Positions 35,619-44,319 of a stretch of 49,504 bases of DNA are shown in pieces (within the stretch, counting starts at the first letter, position 1; every line of letters begins with the position of its first letter). The stretch comes from Alphaproteobacteria bacterium (GTDB lineage: Bacteria > Pseudomonadota > Alphaproteobacteria > Paracaedibacterales > CAITNM01). A program made the position numbers and the translations under genes. The DNA lies in contig CANKYV010000010.1 of the NCBI GenBank assembly GCA_947487955.1, forward strand, positions 1 to 49,504, read 5' to 3'. The notes below the pieces were generated by a model that saw only the letters and a program-made list of their open reading frames with translations, did no database searches and had not been told where the DNA came from.

Positions 35619-36347
35619 TCATTGATGGTTACAAGCGGCGCGGACACGCTCTAAGTCTGATAAAGTGTCAACTGATATAGGTGTTGAATCAACAATAGCA
35701 ACGTCAACACGAAAGCCATGTTGTAAAAAGCGCAATTGTTCTAAGCGTTCTGTTTGTTCCAGATAACATGGTGGATAGCTTACATAAGCCTCAAGCACTT
35801 TTGGGCGATAAGCATAAATTCCAATATGATGATAATAAACAGAAGCATTAGCAGGAACAGCAAGCCTTGAAAAGTAAATAGCTCTGGCAATATTGCTCTC
35901 TGGTTTGTCCATGGCAATTTTTACAACATTTGGATTTGTGATTTCTTCAAGATCAGTAATGAGAACTCCAAGCGTTGCCACATCCACATTTGGATTTTTA
36001 AAAGGTTTTAAAATTTCTTGCAAAAGGTTTGGATCTAAAAGGGGCAAGTCTCCTTGCAAGCCAATAATAACATCAACTTCAGGTTTCCCCATAGCAACGT
36101 AGGCAGCCCAAACTCTATCAGTGCCAGAAGGAAGAGCAGGGTCCGTAATAATAGCTTTACCACCTGCTTTTTCAACAACATCAGTTATTTCATGTCCACA
36201 AGCTGCAACAACAACATCACCAACATTACTTTTTTTTGCTTGGTTAAATACCCGCTCAATCATAGGTTTTCCGGCTATCTCAGCCAAAGCTTTCTTTGCT
36301 AAGCGCGTAGATTCCAAGCGAGCCGGAATGACAACCAAAGCTTTCAT
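35619..36347 (-). CDS. kdsB: 3-deoxy-manno-octulosonate cytidylyltransferase
   Basis: The protein has 242 residues. VVIPARLESTRLAKKALAEI is the nucleotide-binding N-terminus, GLQGDLPLLDP the metal-binding Asp region, and HHIGIYAYRP the substrate loop. KdsB activates KDO as CMP-KDO for lipopolysaccharide core synthesis in the cytoplasm. Its presence indicates that the cell makes KDO-containing LPS, unlike some reduced intracellular bacteria. It leads the kdsB-mini-ORF-ccmCDE run. Confidence 0.95.
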   Translation of the reverse strand: MKALVVIPARLESTRLAKKALAEIAGKPMIERVFNQAKKSNVGDVVVAACGHEITDVVEKAGGKAIITDPALPSGTDRVWAAYVAMGKPEVDVIIGLQGDLPLLDPNLLQEILKPFKNPNVDVATLGVLITDLEEITNPNVVKIAMDKPESNIARAIYFSRLAVPANASVYYHHIGIYAYRPKVLEAYVSYPPCYLEQTERLEQLRFLQHGFRVDVAIVDSTPISVDTLSDLERVRAACNHQ

Positions 36348-36379
36348 AAACCCTCATACTAAAAGTAATGCCTTAGAAA

Positions 36380-36456
36380 TGGCGCGTCCTAGAGGATTCG
36401 AACCTCTGACCTACGGCTTAGAAGGCCGCCGCTCTATCCAGCTGAGCTAAGGACGC
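36380..36456 (-). tRNA. tRNA-Arg (anticodon TCT)
   Basis: Read on the minus strand, a GCGTCCT acceptor strand pairs with AGGACGC, the D-arm is AGCTCAGCTGGATAGAGC, and the T-arm contains GGTTCGAATCC. The anticodon loop is CTTCTAA, giving TCT. The 3' CCA is encoded. Length 77. Confidence 0.95.
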
Positions 36457-36491
36457 ACTGCTTTATAAGGTACTTAAACTTGGAGAGAATT

Positions 36492-38198
36492 TCAAGAGAG
36501 CCCTTGCGAAATTCCAAATAGCTCTTTGAATCCTTCAATAAGAAGGTCACGCGAATGACGATCTAAATCTTTTCCTGCATGATGCGCGAAAGGAAATAAA
36601 ACAGGTAGTCCTTCTGAAGATATTAAGACAGCAAGCTTGTGAGAATCTTTCCCATCGTCATATACCGCCGTAAGACCTTTTGACGTTTGGCTGTTAACGA
36701 GGTTTTGTAAAAATCTAGCAATCCCATTTGACCGTACGGCTTTGTGTGCGGTGTCACAAATGTCATAAATGATCGCTATGCTTTTTTTATTAAGCCATTG
36801 ATTTGGCTGTAAAGCAAAAATCTGATCTAATAATGAAAGTCTAGCAGGCTTGGAGGCAGCTTTATGTTTTTTTCTAGCTACGACTGTTATCTTTTCATTA
36901 ACAATTGACTCACTTTCTTCTTCAAGGGGCTTTAAATCATTTTTCAAGATGATCTGCTCATGTATGAGAACAGTCTCTTCTTCTGCAGCTAGCTTAAGTA
37001 GTTCTACTACTTCATCTAGTTCCTGTGCGCTATTGCTCACATCAACAATACCACTTTCCTTTTGGTGTTTTGGTTCTTTTTGGGCTGATGTTTTTTTTCT
37101 ACCTTTTTGAAGCTTTTTTGAAGGTGTGCTACTTGGTTGTATACTTTCATCTATAGGAAATTTCTCCTGCATTTTAAGTATCATCTCGCAGAGAGCATCT
37201 AAAGCTACAAGATATTCATCGTGAAATTTTTTGTTGGTTGAAAGACAAAGATTTCCCCAAAAACTTTCTAGTGTTTCTAATTTCTCTTTATCGCTCTTAT
37301 TAATAGCTTTATTGCTTTTAAGAGCTAGCTTTGTTCTTGTGAACCCAAATCTCCTATCTATTTGTCCAAAAAAATTATCATACACATGCTCCAGATGAAA
37401 CATAATCCCTGCACCGGTTGTAAGGCTTCTTTCTCGTGGGTTATTTTTAAGTTCTTCTCTGCTTCTTGTTCCTGCTATCAGTCTATGTTCTTCACCAAAT
37501 TTTTGGTCTAGAAGTTTGGTGCAATCCATTTTTGGACCATAAATCGAATTTCTATAAATATTGTGAAGTTTGAGAGAATAAGCTGGTAATATTTTCTCAA
37601 TGGTTTCCAGTGCATATTGTGCAATGCACCTTATCCAGGCAAGTTGAGCTGTTGAATTGAAAGGGTCTACTTTTTGTAGATGACTTTCCAGTTGTGTTTG
37701 AAGTTTATCAAGCATATCTTCTGAAGATGGAGTCATTTCAAAAAATAAAGCAAGTAGGTCTCCTCCCGTTTTAACGGGTGTGCTAAAGATCCTTTGGTGA
37801 TAAGGAACTGAGGTATCAGAGATGACTTCATTTTTCATTTCTTGTTGCACGATACGCTCTTCTATTTCTTTAATAATTAGGCTGGGCTTAAGTTCAGGAG
37901 GTAGTTCTTCAGAGTAATTTTCTAGAGTTGTTCTTGCTGAAGTTTTATCCATTACTACTTCAAATTTTTCGGCTTCTTCAGTGTCTTTTTGAACAGATTT
38001 AATAAATACTTTATTTACACGCAGATATTCTTTGCGAATATTTTCAGCAATTTGAATATGCTCTGGTGAGAGGTCGCTCGTTAAAAAACGCTTAGCTTCA
38101 CGAATTTCAGATACACTCATTGGAAATTCAGGAAGTGCTGCCAATAATTCTATAAAAATTACAGCAAAAATTAAAACACTAAGCTTTTTAAGTAACAT
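36492..38198 (-). CDS. Large secreted protein with HicA-like C-terminal domain
   Basis: The protein has 568 residues. Signal peptide: MLLKKLSVLIFAVIFIELLAA. A long helical middle (to ~350) has no recognised domain. It is followed by a basic patch (SKKLQKGRKKTSAQKEPKHQK, about 365-385) and an acidic, Glu-rich linker. The last ~95 residues (473-568) resemble the HicA mRNA-interferase fold: KDSHKLAV matches the catalytic-His strand (H520), then LPVLFPFAHHAGKDLDR and LLIEGFKELFG match its turn and final helix. HicA toxins are small cytoplasmic RNases paired with HicB. Here the domain is large-protein-linked, exported and without a HicB gene. The match is by pattern and remains uncertain. Confidence 0.6.
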   Translation of the reverse strand: MLLKKLSVLIFAVIFIELLAALPEFPMSVSEIREAKRFLTSDLSPEHIQIAENIRKEYLRVNKVFIKSVQKDTEEAEKFEVVMDKTSARTTLENYSEELPPELKPSLIIKEIEERIVQQEMKNEVISDTSVPYHQRIFSTPVKTGGDLLALFFEMTPSSEDMLDKLQTQLESHLQKVDPFNSTAQLAWIRCIAQYALETIEKILPAYSLKLHNIYRNSIYGPKMDCTKLLDQKFGEEHRLIAGTRSREELKNNPRERSLTTGAGIMFHLEHVYDNFFGQIDRRFGFTRTKLALKSNKAINKSDKEKLETLESFWGNLCLSTNKKFHDEYLVALDALCEMILKMQEKFPIDESIQPSSTPSKKLQKGRKKTSAQKEPKHQKESGIVDVSNSAQELDEVVELLKLAAEEETVLIHEQIILKNDLKPLEEESESIVNEKITVVARKKHKAASKPARLSLLDQIFALQPNQWLNKKSIAIIYDICDTAHKAVRSNGIARFLQNLVNSQTSKGLTAVYDDGKDSHKLAVLISSEGLPVLFPFAHHAGKDLDRHSRDLLIEGFKELFGISQGLS

Positions 38199-38270
38199 TG
38201 CATAAAAACATTAATTTTCTTATTTTTATATAGTATGCAGATAATTAAATATCAATAATAAACTTTGCAT

Positions 38271-39608
38271 TTATAATTTATAACTTTTCGCCATCAACTC
38301 AATCGGATGCATTGTGGTATACGTATTTGCCTTGTCATCTTGAATCTGCATTCCTTGTAAAATATGCTTGAGCGCCAATGGGCACTCAGATAGTACAAAA
38401 GGGTTATCTAAATTCAAAGCTTGCTTAGCTGTTGTCTTGCCAACTTTCAGAGCGGTTTGAAAGTGCTCCTTCATGATTCCCCACGTTCCCCCATGGCCTG
38501 AACAGCGCTCAATAATTTGTACATTAAGATCGGGAATTAGCCGCAGCATTTCCGCAGCTTTTGCCCCAATGTTTTGTGCTCGGCTATGGCACGCCAAATG
38601 CAAGGTTACGGCTTTGTTTTCCAACGGTTTTAGACCTTCTGCTAAAGAATATTTTTTATGCAAATGAATAACATATTCACTAATGTCCATTACTTTTTTG
38701 CTTAAGCTCTGCACGTGCTTATTTTTAGGCAATAACAATGGCCACTCAGACTTTAACATCAGGCTGCAAGAAGGAATAATCGAAATAACAGGAATATCTT
38801 TTTCAACATAAGTCTTAAGAGTTTCACTAATTTTCTCTGCTTGCTCTGCCACTGCTTTCAAATCACCTTTTTCAAACAAAGGCATGCCACAACATCCGGG
38901 GTAGACAACTTCTGCATCAACTCCCTGATATCTCAAAATCTTTAGGGCTGCAAGGCCAATAGCAGGATTGTTATAATTCCCAAAGCACGTGGCAAATAAT
39001 ACTGCTTTTTCACCATATGCGGGGCCCTCCGTATTAGTGGAGCAGGGGGTAATTTCGACTTGCTGACACAAAGTTTTATTTGAATACGTAGGTAAATCAA
39101 CCTTGGCATCAATACCGGCTACTAATTCCATGGCTTTGCGTGCTGGTTTATTAGAGGTTGATGTTGCCCAATTAACCACAGGAGCTATTTTTGAAGCTAC
39201 AGTTCCAACTTGATCAGTTTTGCTAATTTGTTTTTCTACAAACCCAATACCATTCTTCTTTGCCTGAACCGTACGATGACGCAGCATTAAATGAGGAAAA
39301 TCAACATCAAATTCATGGGGAGGCACATACGGGCACTTATTAACAAAGCAAAGATCGCAAAGGGTGCACTCATCCACTACTTTTGGAAAATCTTCACTTT
39401 TAACCTCATCTAACTCTCCTGAGGGTGCGGCATCTATCAAGTCAAAAAGAGTCGGAAAGCTGTCGCATAAATTAAAACAACGCCTACATCCATGGCAAAT
39501 ATCAAAAACACGACGAAGCTCTGCATCTAGCTCAACCTCATCGTAAAAAGCATCATTTTCCCAATCAATGATATGACGAATTGGGGCGTCTAAACTGCCT
39601 TCTCTCAA
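38271..39608 (-). CDS. Fe-S oxidoreductase, heterodisulfide reductase/GlpC-like
   Basis: The protein has 445 residues. Two 4Fe-4S clusters are ligated by C38, C41, C44, C48 and C81, C84, C87, C92 (CHGCRRCFNLC, CTLCDLCFVNKC). The second half has CCG domains: YPGCCGMPLFEKGD and later LACHSRAQNIG with IERCSGHGG. This layout is that of GlpC and HdrB-type subunits that pass electrons from a flavoprotein to quinone. It is an alphaproteobacterial-style stand-alone form, with no partner subunit beside it. It starts two bases after grpE, so it is probably co-transcribed with hrcA-grpE. Confidence 0.83.
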   Translation of the reverse strand: MREGSLDAPIRHIIDWENDAFYDEVELDAELRRVFDICHGCRRCFNLCDSFPTLFDLIDAAPSGELDEVKSEDFPKVVDECTLCDLCFVNKCPYVPPHEFDVDFPHLMLRHRTVQAKKNGIGFVEKQISKTDQVGTVASKIAPVVNWATSTSNKPARKAMELVAGIDAKVDLPTYSNKTLCQQVEITPCSTNTEGPAYGEKAVLFATCFGNYNNPAIGLAALKILRYQGVDAEVVYPGCCGMPLFEKGDLKAVAEQAEKISETLKTYVEKDIPVISIIPSCSLMLKSEWPLLLPKNKHVQSLSKKVMDISEYVIHLHKKYSLAEGLKPLENKAVTLHLACHSRAQNIGAKAAEMLRLIPDLNVQIIERCSGHGGTWGIMKEHFQTALKVGKTTAKQALNLDNPFVLSECPLALKHILQGMQIQDDKANTYTTMHPIELMAKSYKL

Positions 39609-39610
39609 TT

Positions 39611-40156
39611 TTATGCAACACCTTGCTGCTTAGCTTTTGCTACAGACACCATAGCGGGTCTTAAAAGTCTGTCGTGAATTTTGTAACCATCTTGCACCAC
39701 TTGCACAACCGTACCAGGAGCATGTTCTTCTGTTTCAAGCTCAAACACTGCTTGGTGCCAATGTGGATCGAATTGCTGACCTGCTGCTTCAATGCGCTGA
39801 ATTCCATGACGCCCTAAAATACCTTCAAAATCTTTTAAAATAAGATCAACACCAGAAAATAGTGCGTCAGCAAGCTCAGCTGCATTTTCAGACTTATTTT
39901 CAAGGGCTCTTCTCAAGTTATCAGCTACCCCAACCATATCGCGAGCCATATTAGATACACCAAATTTCAGCGCATCTTCTTTATCTTTTTGTCCGCGTTT
40001 ACGGGCATTTTCACTTTCTGCTAGCGCTCGAAGCAATTGATCTTTTAGTTCTAAAATTGTGCGTTCACTCTCAGAAAGTGTCTCTGTCTCTGTTTCAGTT
40101 GCTGAAATTTCTGTTTCAGCAGTTTTATCTTCGTTTTTCACATCCTGTGCGTCCAT
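39611..40156 (-). CDS. grpE: Nucleotide exchange factor GrpE
   Basis: The protein has 181 residues. A Glu/Thr-rich tail (TETETETLSES) precedes the long helix (LLRALAESENARKRGQKDKED), and the C-terminal beta domain contains HQAVFELETEEHAPGTVVQV and YKIHDRLLRPAMVSVA. GrpE releases ADP from DnaK. It follows hrcA by eight bases; dnaK and dnaJ are not in the window. Confidence 0.96.
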   Translation of the reverse strand: MDAQDVKNEDKTAETEISATETETETLSESERTILELKDQLLRALAESENARKRGQKDKEDALKFGVSNMARDMVGVADNLRRALENKSENAAELADALFSGVDLILKDFEGILGRHGIQRIEAAGQQFDPHWHQAVFELETEEHAPGTVVQVVQDGYKIHDRLLRPAMVSVAKAKQQGVA

Positions 40157-40164
40157 ATCTCACC

Positions 40165-41202
40165 TTAACTTAATAATCGACTAACTAATTTGGCTGTGTA
40201 ATCCACTAAGGGAATGATTTTTCCGTAATTCATTCTAGCAGGCCCAACCACACCAATAGCACCAACGACTTGCCGTTGTCCATTAGTGTAGGGTGATACT
40301 ACCATGGAGCAGCCTGACAAAGAAAATAAATTATTTTCAGCACCTATAAAAATTTGCACTCCGTCTGCTTGAATAGATGCATTAAGAAGTTTGTGTAAAC
40401 TTTCTTGTGTATCCATTACATCAAATAACCCACGAATTTTTTCTAAATCATGAATTTCTTGCACATTTTGCAATAAGTTACCCTGGCCTTTGATAATAAG
40501 GGATCCATTTTCCTTGTCACCGCTCCATACACCAATACCCGCCTCAATCACTTTTTGAGTTAATAGGTCAAGTTCATGCTTATTTTGATTCATTTGTGAA
40601 TGAATACGTTGTAGGACTTCTTGCAAGGTAGAACCATGGAAATTACTATTAATATAATTAGATGCCTGGTTGAGCATAGAAATGGTAATTCCATCTGGTA
40701 AATCAACTAGACGATTTTCAATAATTCCATCTTGGCTAATAATCACCACTAGAGCTCGCTGATTGCCCAAATGAACAAATTCAATCTGCCTTAAAGCCGC
40801 TTGCGATTTTGGAGCCATCACAAGCCCTGCGCACTTTGACAAACCAGATAGCATACCTGTTGCTTGCTCTAAAACATCTTCAATACTTTTACCTTTTGAT
40901 ACACAATGCTTTTCAATTTCTAAGCGATCAGATTCAGTAACATCACCAACTTCTAATAATCCGTGCACAAAAAGTTTTAAGCCTTCAGTTGTTGGAAGGC
41001 GACCTGCAGAAGTGTGAGGCGCATATAATAATCCAGCCTCCTCTAAATCTGCCATTACATTTCGAATTGTAGCAGGAGATAATGGCGTTTTTATTCGACG
41101 TGAAAGCGTTCTAGAGCCAACGGGTTCGCCTGTTTCTACGTATGTATCAACAAGCTCACGAAAAATCTCTAAGGATCGTAGACTTAAATCAGCTACAGAC
41201 AT
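40165..41202 (-). CDS. hrcA: Heat-inducible transcription repressor HrcA
   Basis: The protein has 345 residues. An N-terminal winged helix (LVDTYVETGEPVGSRTLSRRI and SPATIRNVMADLEEAGLL) is followed by the GAF-like core and the C-terminal GAIGVVGPARMNYGKIIPLV. HrcA binds CIRCE and needs GroEL for activity, so groEL induction is feedback-controlled. A perfect CIRCE lies upstream of groES in this window (3441-3467). hrcA-grpE are adjacent, as in many alphaproteobacteria. Confidence 0.96.
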   Translation of the reverse strand: MSVADLSLRSLEIFRELVDTYVETGEPVGSRTLSRRIKTPLSPATIRNVMADLEEAGLLYAPHTSAGRLPTTEGLKLFVHGLLEVGDVTESDRLEIEKHCVSKGKSIEDVLEQATGMLSGLSKCAGLVMAPKSQAALRQIEFVHLGNQRALVVIISQDGIIENRLVDLPDGITISMLNQASNYINSNFHGSTLQEVLQRIHSQMNQNKHELDLLTQKVIEAGIGVWSGDKENGSLIIKGQGNLLQNVQEIHDLEKIRGLFDVMDTQESLHKLLNASIQADGVQIFIGAENNLFSLSGCSMVVSPYTNGQRQVVGAIGVVGPARMNYGKIIPLVDYTAKLVSRLLS

Positions 41203-41282
41203 AATTTATTAACAATTTATCGTATACACTAGAAAGTACCACAAACGACTGTAAAAAAACAATTTTTTGTATGATTGCTATA

Positions 41283-41828
41283 ATGCATAGAGTTATCAAG
41301 TTATTGCAAAATTCAAAAAACGTCATTGCGAGCTCATGCAATGAGCGTGGCAATCTAGTTAGTATATTATCACTTGCATTTCTCCTTTGTGCCAATCTTT
41401 ATGCTGAAGTATCACCGGATAAAGAAAAAGCATCGTCCGAAGATAGCTACTTAGAAAAAATTCAGCGACGTTATATTCCTCGCCTGCCTTACTTGATGAT
41501 CCCAGCTATAGTTGTTCCTGTTATCAAAAAAGGGGCATTAGCAGGACATCTTATCGTCATGGCTGAACTTAAAGGTGTGGGAACCGAAGAGTATAGAAAA
41601 TTACAAACTGATATTGTAAAAGTTCGAGATGAGATTTTTTGTGATCTGTATTTGGCTATGTCACGGTTATGGATAGGACCTGAAGCCCCACAAGCTAGAA
41701 CTTTAGAAAAGCGTATTGAAAAACGAATTAATACTTTTTATAAAAGTTCTATGGTTGAATCAGCAAGGCTACATGTGATGCAGTTATCATTGGTACAAAA
41801 CTCTCAAGCTCCTATAGTTTCTTTATGA
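41283..41828 (+). CDS. Secreted protein with palindromic repeat inserted in N-terminus
   Basis: From the ATG at 41283 the protein has 181 residues (an ATG at 41271 adds four). Residues NVIASSCNERGNL are encoded by the dispersed palindromic element at 41321-41357. Immediately after it comes a normal signal-peptide core (VSILSLAFLLCANLYA), which has no start codon of its own before it, so the original start was probably displaced or the element adds to the signal peptide. The mature part has no recognised family; it is helical and ends QNSQAPIVSL. A second copy of the element lies just after the gene. It is unclear whether export still works. Confidence 0.55.
   Translation: MHRVIKLLQNSKNVIASSCNERGNLVSILSLAFLLCANLYAEVSPDKEKASSEDSYLEKIQRRYIPRLPYLMIPAIVVPVIKKGALAGHLIVMAELKGVGTEEYRKLQTDIVKVRDEIFCDLYLAMSRLWIGPEAPQARTLEKRIEKRINTFYKSSMVESARLHVMQLSLVQNSQAPIVSL
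41321..41357 (+). repeat. Dispersed palindromic element inside an ORF
   Basis: This 37-base unit starts CGTCATTGCG, has an inner hairpin AGCTCAT-GCA-ATGAGC, and ends GTGGCAATCTA. The length matches the copy at 41845-41881, and the inner stem differs but is again palindromic. Confidence 0.82.
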
Positions 41829-41844
41829 GAAAACTTAAGTAATT

Positions 41845-41881
41845 CGTGTTATTGCGAAGCCTGAAAGGCTGTGGCAATCTA
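41845..41881 (+). repeat. Dispersed palindromic element after the ORF
   Basis: This 37-base unit starts CGTGTTATTGCGA, has inner hairpin AGCCT-GAA-AGGCT, and ends GTGGCAATCTA. Outer ends match the element at 41321; stem bases are changed on both arms together. Confidence 0.82.
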
Positions 41882-41918
41882 TTTTCCAATGTTATCAAAC
41901 TACAAGAATTTTTAGTTT

Positions 41919-42305
41919 ATGAAGAAATATGTTTATTTCTTGGTTTGCTTTATACTAATGGCATGCGAAACCATATCTGAAAACAAAACGTCCGTGGAAA
42001 ATAAATTTTTTAAAATTTTAACACCTATTGAATGGCAAAATTTCCAAAAAGAAAAAGTCTTCCCAGGATCAAAGCTTGATCAGCAAGATGGTTTTATTCA
42101 TTTGAGCTTAAATCATCAATGGGACAGAATTTGGCAGAAATTCTTTGATTCAGGTGAATGCTATCTACTGGAAATTGATGGCTCCAGTCTAATTTCTGAA
42201 CTTTTGAAAATTGAAGCAAACCGCCCAGGTGGCGAGCAATACCCCCATTATTATGGAAACATATTATTAAGATCAGTAGTAGCAATTGAACACATTCACA
42301 AATAA
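41919..42305 (+). CDS. DUF952 lipoprotein
   Basis: The protein has 128 residues. The N-terminus MKKYVYFLVCFILMACE has a lipobox (LMAC). The DUF952 hallmark segments are present: FKILTPIEWQNF, LDQQDGFIHLSL with the conserved His, and ANRPGGEQYPHYYGNI. Members are often free cytoplasmic proteins; here the domain is probably anchored to a membrane. The function of DUF952 is not established. The tmRNA promoter follows. Confidence 0.82.
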   Translation: MKKYVYFLVCFILMACETISENKTSVENKFFKILTPIEWQNFQKEKVFPGSKLDQQDGFIHLSLNHQWDRIWQKFFDSGECYLLEIDGSSLISELLKIEANRPGGEQYPHYYGNILLRSVVAIEHIHK

Positions 42306-42318
42306 CTTCATCAAATTC

Positions 42319-42346
42319 TTGAAATATTTAAAAAAAAGACTATTAT
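42319..42346 (+). promoter_or_regulatory. Probable tmRNA promoter
   Basis: TTGAAA (42319-42324), 16 bases, TATTAT (42341-42346), ending a few bases before the first tmRNA nucleotides. Confidence 0.7.
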
Positions 42347-42350
42347 TTAA

Positions 42351-42712
42351 GGTGATGCTTTGCATCTACGGCGATAAACGGTTTATGAAATAAGCGGAGT
42401 GGACCCGGGGGCGGTACCCGGCGCCTCCACCATGTAATATGGGGGCGACATAGGATCGACACCTGTAATAAAGATAAATCTTTCGCTCGGCATGGTACCG
42501 TCGTTATCGGGCTAAATTTAATAAGTGTCGCATTTAACCGCACACGTAGAGAGAAGCTAGTTGCTAACAACAACCGTAACGTTGCTAACCGCAATCGTTT
42601 CGATGTTGCTGCAACAGCTGCAGTTGCTGCCTAAACAAACTCTGTTTGTTAAAGCGGTAGCCTCTTAGGGGCTCGGGGGATGGCCTTGCAACAGAATATC
42701 CCCCACTATTAT
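42351..42712 (+). ncRNA. ssrA: Permuted two-piece tmRNA
   Basis: The order is reversed relative to normal tmRNA. The acceptor piece comes first and ends GCGCCTCCACCA at 42421-42432. Eight bases (TGTAATAT) then separate it from the coding piece, which begins GGGGGCGACATAGGATCGAC at 42441. GGGGGCG and CGCCTCC pair as the acceptor stem, with one G-U pair. This permuted, two-piece layout is characteristic of alphaproteobacteria. The tag frame runs 42563-42634: Ala-Asn-Asn-Asn-Arg-Asn-Val at the start and Ala-Ala-Val-Ala-Ala then TAA at the end, 23 residues in total if the resume codon is the GCT at 42563. tmRNA rescues stalled ribosomes and marks the peptide for ClpXP. Outer ends are approximate. 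Confidence 0.93.
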
Positions 42713-42739
42713 GAGTGGACTTTATAAGGAGAAGCTGTC

Positions 42740-43219
42740 GTGGCAAAAGACCCATTAGATTATGAAGCAATGGTACAAACAGCCTTACGCGAGGTTGTAT
42801 ATAAATCCATATCTTATACAATCAAAAATGGTTTGCCAGGAAATCACCACTACTACATTACTTTTGCAACAGAATACCCCGGTGTCGAAGTTCCTGAATA
42901 TTTAAAAGATCAATATGGTGACGAAATTACCATTGTCTTGCAGTATGAATTCTGGGATTTAAAAGCTGATGAAAATGGTTTTTCAGTAACTCTATGTTTT
43001 GACGATGCTCACGAGAAGCTTTATGTACCTTATGGTGCGCTCTTAAGCTTTGTGGATCCTTCCGTGAAATTTGGTCTGCAGTTTACGCCTGTTATTGAAG
43101 AAGTATCTGAAGTTAAGGAAAAAACTATCAAAGGCGATAAAGCACCTGTTGATGAAAAAGCTGAAATTCCAAAAGATGGCTCAAACGTTATTACGTTAGA
43201 TAAATTCAGGAAGAAATAG
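42740..43219 (+). CDS. sspB: ClpXP adaptor SspB (alpha type)
   Basis: The protein has 159 residues from a GTG start with AAGGAGA seven bases upstream. It reads YEAMVQTALREVVYKSISYT, then HHYYITFATEYPGVEVPEYL and EITIVLQYEFWDL, matching the alphaproteobacterial SspB fold. The C-terminal tail is charged and disordered, ending in the basic DKFRKK, which is the type of motif that docks on ClpX. SspB delivers ssrA-tagged proteins to ClpXP. It lies just downstream of the tmRNA gene, which is a functional pairing. The 3' end overlaps convergent anmK by 24 bases. Confidence 0.92.
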   Translation: MAKDPLDYEAMVQTALREVVYKSISYTIKNGLPGNHHYYITFATEYPGVEVPEYLKDQYGDEITIVLQYEFWDLKADENGFSVTLCFDDAHEKLYVPYGALLSFVDPSVKFGLQFTPVIEEVSEVKEKTIKGDKAPVDEKAEIPKDGSNVITLDKFRKK

Positions 43220-44278
43220 TTCACCAGCAATAGTTGGACTTTTTACCCCAGTTGTTGTGGGAAAGCTTGAAGGAAGCTTTTCGAAAAAACGTGCCGCAAG
43301 ATACCCCATTAACTGCGCTTCAATCGCATCCGAATCAAAACCAATATCACTAGCACTCACAAGATTTTTAAAATACTGTCGTAATCCATTCATTAACGTT
43401 GGATTATGGCAACCGCCTCCACAAATAATTAATTGATTAGGCTGTTCTGGTAGCATGTCTAATCCTTTAATGATTGCTTTAACGGTGAATTCAGTAAGTG
43501 TGGCTGCTCCATCTTCCAAAGTTAGTACTGAACACTCATCCAACATGTGATGAAATTTCAAACGATCCAAAGATTTCGGAAAGGTTTCAGTAAAAAACGG
43601 ATGTTGTAACCATTTGTCTAAAAACTTTTGATTAATTGTTCCTTGTGCTGCATAACGACCATCCGTATCTTGAGGAATTCCTGTATGCCTTTCAACCCAA
43701 TCATCAATTAGTGCATTCCCGGGCCCTGTATCACCAGCAATAAGCGTTTCATCAGCATTAATAAATGTTATGTTTGAAACACCACCAATGTTTAAAAACG
43801 CTGTTGGTTTCTTTAATTTTGCTGCTAACGCCAAATGATAAATAGGTACTAGTGGTGCTCCTTGACCACCATTTTTAACATCATTTTGGCGAACTTGCCC
43901 GACGACTTTTATGCCAGTTAAATTTGCCAGATGCTGACAATCTCCTAGTTGAACCGTTAGCTCGTTAGTTGGATCATGCCAAACTGCTTGCCCATGAAAC
44001 CCAATTGCGTCAACTGTCAATTGATTCTGATGTATAAAATTTTTAATGTGGTGACTATGAAAATTAGCAATAGTTTTTGAAAGTTCTGCATCTGCAAAAT
44101 GAGAAGGTACTCGCAGCAAAATACGCTCTAACAAAATTTTACGATATTTCGGTTCAAAAGGAATAATTTGAGAAGGCCCCATAGCCATAATATCTGTGCC
44201 ATTGGTTTCAATGTAGGCCAAGTCCAGCCCATCACACGAGGTGCCTGTCATGCAACCAATGATGCGGTGTATTGTCAT
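43196..44278 (-). CDS. anmK: Anhydro-N-acetylmuramic acid kinase
   Basis: The protein has 360 residues. IIGCMTGTSCDGLDLAYI is the phosphate-binding loop, GFHGQAVWHDP the sugar-binding loop, and ETLIAGDTGPGNALIDDW the second phosphate motif, all conserved in AnmK. It phosphorylates anhydroMurNAc during peptidoglycan recycling in the cytoplasm. This indicates a cell wall that is turned over. It overlaps sspB tail to tail. Confidence 0.95.
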   Translation of the reverse strand: MTIHRIIGCMTGTSCDGLDLAYIETNGTDIMAMGPSQIIPFEPKYRKILLERILLRVPSHFADAELSKTIANFHSHHIKNFIHQNQLTVDAIGFHGQAVWHDPTNELTVQLGDCQHLANLTGIKVVGQVRQNDVKNGGQGAPLVPIYHLALAAKLKKPTAFLNIGGVSNITFINADETLIAGDTGPGNALIDDWVERHTGIPQDTDGRYAAQGTINQKFLDKWLQHPFFTETFPKSLDRLKFHHMLDECSVLTLEDGAATLTEFTVKAIIKGLDMLPEQPNQLIICGGGCHNPTLMNGLRQYFKNLVSASDIGFDSDAIEAQLMGYLAARFFEKLPSSFPTTTGVKSPTIAGELFLPEFI

Positions 44279-44319
44279 TTTTTAGAAAGTACTCACTGGA
44301 CCATTTGGCTCATTATATA

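Noticed and set aside
42343-42821. Two minus-strand frames across the tmRNA region
   Set aside because: They are opposite a well-supported permuted tmRNA and the sspB start. There is no codon signal or ribosome site.
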